The position numbers and the translations under genes were made by a program. From Hydrogenophilales bacterium RIFOXYD1_FULL_62_11 (GTDB lineage Bacteria; Pseudomonadota; Gammaproteobacteria; Burkholderiales; Thiobacillaceae), in contig MGZO01000127.1 in the NCBI GenBank assembly GCA_001802655.1, positions 6,048 to 11,979 on the forward strand: a stretch of 5,932 nucleotides of DNA, written 5' to 3'. Positions 4,263 through 5,932 of this stretch are shown here, piece by piece. The stretch's first letter is position 1. Every line of letters begins with the position of its first letter. Below the pieces are notes generated by a model that was not told where the DNA came from, did not search any database, and saw nothing but the letters and a program-made list of their open reading frames with translations.

Positions 4263-5180
4263 ATGAGCGCAATCAATGTAACACCCGAAAATTTAAGTGA
4301 AATCCTGTCAGGCGATGATGTCGTCCTGGCATCCAAGGAGGCGTCGGTCGCCGTGTCCCGTGCCCGTCGTACGCCCTATTTCGAAACCGAGTCGGGTAGG
4401 CGTTTCATCGAAGGCACGGTGAACCTGTTCAAGGCCGCCGTGCCGCCGCTGCTCGGCATCCTGTTTTTTGCCGCGTTGTGGGCGCTGGTTGCCAACACCA
4501 ATAAATCCATCCCCGGCCCGGTTGAAACCTGGGGCGCGGCGGTGGTGCTGTTTTCCGACCCGTTCTACAACAACGGCCCCAACGACATGGGCATCGGCTG
4601 GAACATCCTCAATTCGCTGTATCGCGTCGGCCTCGGCTTCGGCGCGGCCGCGATCATCGGGATTCCGCTCGGCTTCATGATCGGCCGCTTCCAGTTCCTC
4701 AACCAGATGCTGTCGCCGATCATCAGCATCCTGCGCCCGGTGTCGCCGCTGGCCTGGTTGCCGATCGGTCTGCTGGTGCTGCAAAAAGCCGAACCGGCGT
4801 CGATCTGGGTGATCTTCATCTCCAGCATCTGGCCGATGGTGCTGAACACTGCCGCCGGCGTGCAGCGCATCCCGCAGGACTACATGAACGTTGCGCGGGT
4901 GCTCAATCTGTCCGAGTTCAAAGTGTTCACCAAGATCCTGTTTCCGGCGGTGTTGCCTTACGTGCTGACCGGCGTGCGGCTGTCGATCGGCGTCGCCTGG
5001 CTGGTGATCGTCGCGGCAGAAATGCTCACCGGCGGCGTCGGTATCGGCTTCTGGGTGTGGGACGAGTGGAACAACCTCAACGTCGCCCACATCATCATCG
5101 CCATCTTTGTCGTCGGCATTGTCGGGCTGCTGCTCGAGCAGATGTTGATGCTGCTGGCTAAACGGTTCTCGTATGAGTAA
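4263..5180 (+). CDS. nrtB: Nitrate ABC transporter permease
   Basis: This 305-residue inner-membrane protein forms the channel of the nitrate importer and belongs to the BPD_transp_1 (NrtB/SsuC/TauC) family. A cytosolic N-terminal stretch of about 55 polar residues precedes the first membrane segment (about 57-77). Further hydrophobic segments are near 119-140, 148-173, 180-200, 236-256 and 274-297. The cytoplasmic EAA loop that docks on the ATPase is visible at about 207-232 (DYMNVARVLNLSEFK then KILFPAVLP), with the conserved G of EAA---G replaced by N at 215. NTAAGVQRIP, LRPVSPLAWLPIGL and AEMLTGGVGIGFWVWD are typical of NrtB. AGGAG (4252-4256) lies 6 nt before the ATG. It is separated from the globin by 69 bp that contain a perfect inverted repeat, and from the ATPase by 94 bp of repeat DNA. 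Confidence 0.94.
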   Translation: MSAINVTPENLSEILSGDDVVLASKEASVAVSRARRTPYFETESGRRFIEGTVNLFKAAVPPLLGILFFAALWALVANTNKSIPGPVETWGAAVVLFSDPFYNNGPNDMGIGWNILNSLYRVGLGFGAAAIIGIPLGFMIGRFQFLNQMLSPIISILRPVSPLAWLPIGLLVLQKAEPASIWVIFISSIWPMVLNTAAGVQRIPQDYMNVARVLNLSEFKVFTKILFPAVLPYVLTGVRLSIGVAWLVIVAAEMLTGGVGIGFWVWDEWNNLNVAHIIIAIFVVGIVGLLLEQMLMLLAKRFSYE

Positions 5181-5266
5181 GCGGTAAGCCGGGAGCGGCG
5201 AGCGGAAAAGGCAGCGTGCCTCCGCTCACCGCCAACCACTCACCGTTTACCCCTCACTGCTCACGG
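5181..5266. repeat. Palindromic element of degenerate GCGGTGA/TCACCGC heptamers
   Basis: The left side reads as 7-base units GCGGTAA, GCCGGGA, GCGGCGA, GCGGAAA (5181-5208). The right side reads as units of the opposite strand: CTCACCG, CCAACCA, CTCACCG, TTTACCC, CTCACTG, CTCACGG (5225-5266). In the centre, AGCGGA (5201-5206) pairs with TCCGCT (5221-5226), and AGGCA/TGCCT (5209-5213, 5217-5221) closes around GCG. The whole spacer can thus fold into an imperfect hairpin. Its right edge supplies the GGAG used by the next gene. It looks like an inserted mobile repeat or minisatellite in an operon spacer. Confidence 0.65.
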
Positions 5267-5274
5267 AGAAAAAC

Positions 5275-5932
5275 ATGCAAAGCTACGTCCAGATCGAAAA
5301 CGCCTCCATGGTGTTCAGCACCAAAAAAGGCAAGTTCACCGCGCTCACTGACATCAACCTCAACGTCGATCAGGGCGAGTTCATCGCGCTGATCGGCCAC
5401 TCGGGTTGCGGCAAGTCCACCCTGCTGAATCTGGTGGCGGGGCTGCTCGACGCTACCAGCGGCGTGCTGCTGCTCGCCAACAAGGAGATTAAGGGACCGG
5501 GGCCGGAACGCTCGGTGGTGTTCCAGAACCATTCCCTGCTGCCGTGGCTGACGTCGTTCGAGAACGTCTACCTCGCGGTGGAAAAAGTCTTCGGCGGCAA
5601 GGAAACCAAAGCGCAACTCAAGGCGCGCACGACCGCCGCGCTGGAGCTGGTCGGTCTCACTCATGCTTCGAGCAAACTGCCCGGCGAAATCTCCGGCGGC
5701 ATGAAACAGCGCGTCGGCATTGCCCGCGCACTGGCGATGGAGCCGAAAGTGCTGCTGATGGACGAGCCCTTCGGCGCGCTCGACGCGCTGACCCGCGCCC
5801 ATCTGCAGGACGAGCTGATGAAGATCGTCGCCGCGACGAAAAGCACGGTCATCATGGTGACGCACGACGTCGACGAAGCGGTGCTGCTGTCCGACCGCAT
5901 CGTGATGATGACCAACGGCCCGGCCGCCACCA
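5275..5932 (+). CDS. nrtC: Nitrate ABC transporter ATP-binding protein (3' end outside window)
   Basis: This ATPase powers nitrate uptake with NrtA and NrtB. The frame runs from ATG 5275 (GGAG at 5265-5268, 6 nt spacing) without a stop to the window end, giving 219 residues. All ABC motifs are present in order: Walker A GHSGCGKST (41-49), Q-loop with Gln84 (VFQNHSLLPW), signature ISGGMKQR (139-146, with Ile where Leu is usual), Walker B VLLMDEPFGALD (159-170) and the switch His197 in VTHDVDEA. It is closest in style to the NrtC/NrtD/NasD/SsuB/TauB group, and the operon context points to nitrate. The missing 3' end prevents telling a short NrtD/NasD-type ATPase from a longer cyanobacterial NrtC-type protein with a fused binding domain, so the symbol is tentative. 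Confidence 0.93.
   Translation, partial: MQSYVQIENASMVFSTKKGKFTALTDINLNVDQGEFIALIGHSGCGKSTLLNLVAGLLDATSGVLLLANKEIKGPGPERSVVFQNHSLLPWLTSFENVYLAVEKVFGGKETKAQLKARTTAALELVGLTHASSKLPGEISGGMKQRVGIARALAMEPKVLLMDEPFGALDALTRAHLQDELMKIVAATKSTVIMVTHDVDEAVLLSDRIVMMTNGPAAT

Noticed and set aside
5181..5266. CRISPR array
   Set aside because: The repeats are degenerate 7-base units without spacers of constant length and in two orientations, and no cas gene is present.

Overview
The window looks like chromosomal DNA of a GC-rich proteobacterium, most likely a betaproteobacterium. This rests on the codon use, the close match of metE and nrtA to proteobacterial families, sigma54/NtrC-type promoters, and intergenic DNA full of palindromes and degenerate heptamer repeats. 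I cannot name a genus from the sequence alone. All recognised genes lie on the + strand.

Layout: 1-1056 is the C-terminal half of metE (cobalamin-independent methionine synthase), cut by the window start. 1057-1637 is a long non-coding stretch. Its first part (about 1184-1380) holds a cluster of inverted repeats that look like REP-type elements. Its second part is the control region of nasT: a possible NtrC site, an IHF-like site, a good sigma54 -24/-12 promoter at 1512-1527, and a 5' leader ending in a strong intrinsic terminator (1589-1615) before the gene. 1638-2204 is nasT, an ANTAR-domain RNA-binding antiterminator with a non-canonical receiver. 2205-2451 is the control region of the nitrate transport operon: two NtrC-like elements 31 bp apart, an IHF-like site, a near-consensus sigma54 promoter (2319-2334), and a leader carrying a textbook two-hairpin ANTAR target whose second hairpin overlaps an intrinsic terminator. 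Then come nrtA (2452-3738, periplasmic nitrate-binding protein), a single-domain globin (3780-4193), nrtB (4263-5180, permease) and the ABC ATPase gene (5275 to the window end, incomplete).

How it fits together: the sequence supports a two-layer switch for assimilatory nitrate uptake. Nitrogen limitation would act through NtrC and sigma54 to start transcription at both nasT and nrtA. Nitrate would then act through NasT, which binds the paired hexaloop hairpins in the nrtA leader and blocks the terminator, so the transporter genes are read. The nitrate sensor NasS, the usual partner that holds NasT inactive, is not in this window. The globin between nrtA and nrtB is the most unusual member; by analogy with the Bradyrhizobium nitrate-assimilation haemoglobin Bjgb it may handle nitric oxide formed during nitrate/nitrite reduction, but that is inference.

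The most interesting points are the complete ANTAR leader of nrtA, a second terminator-bearing sigma54 leader in front of nasT itself that lacks the canonical ANTAR loops, the globin inside the transporter operon, and the structured spacers flanking nrtB.
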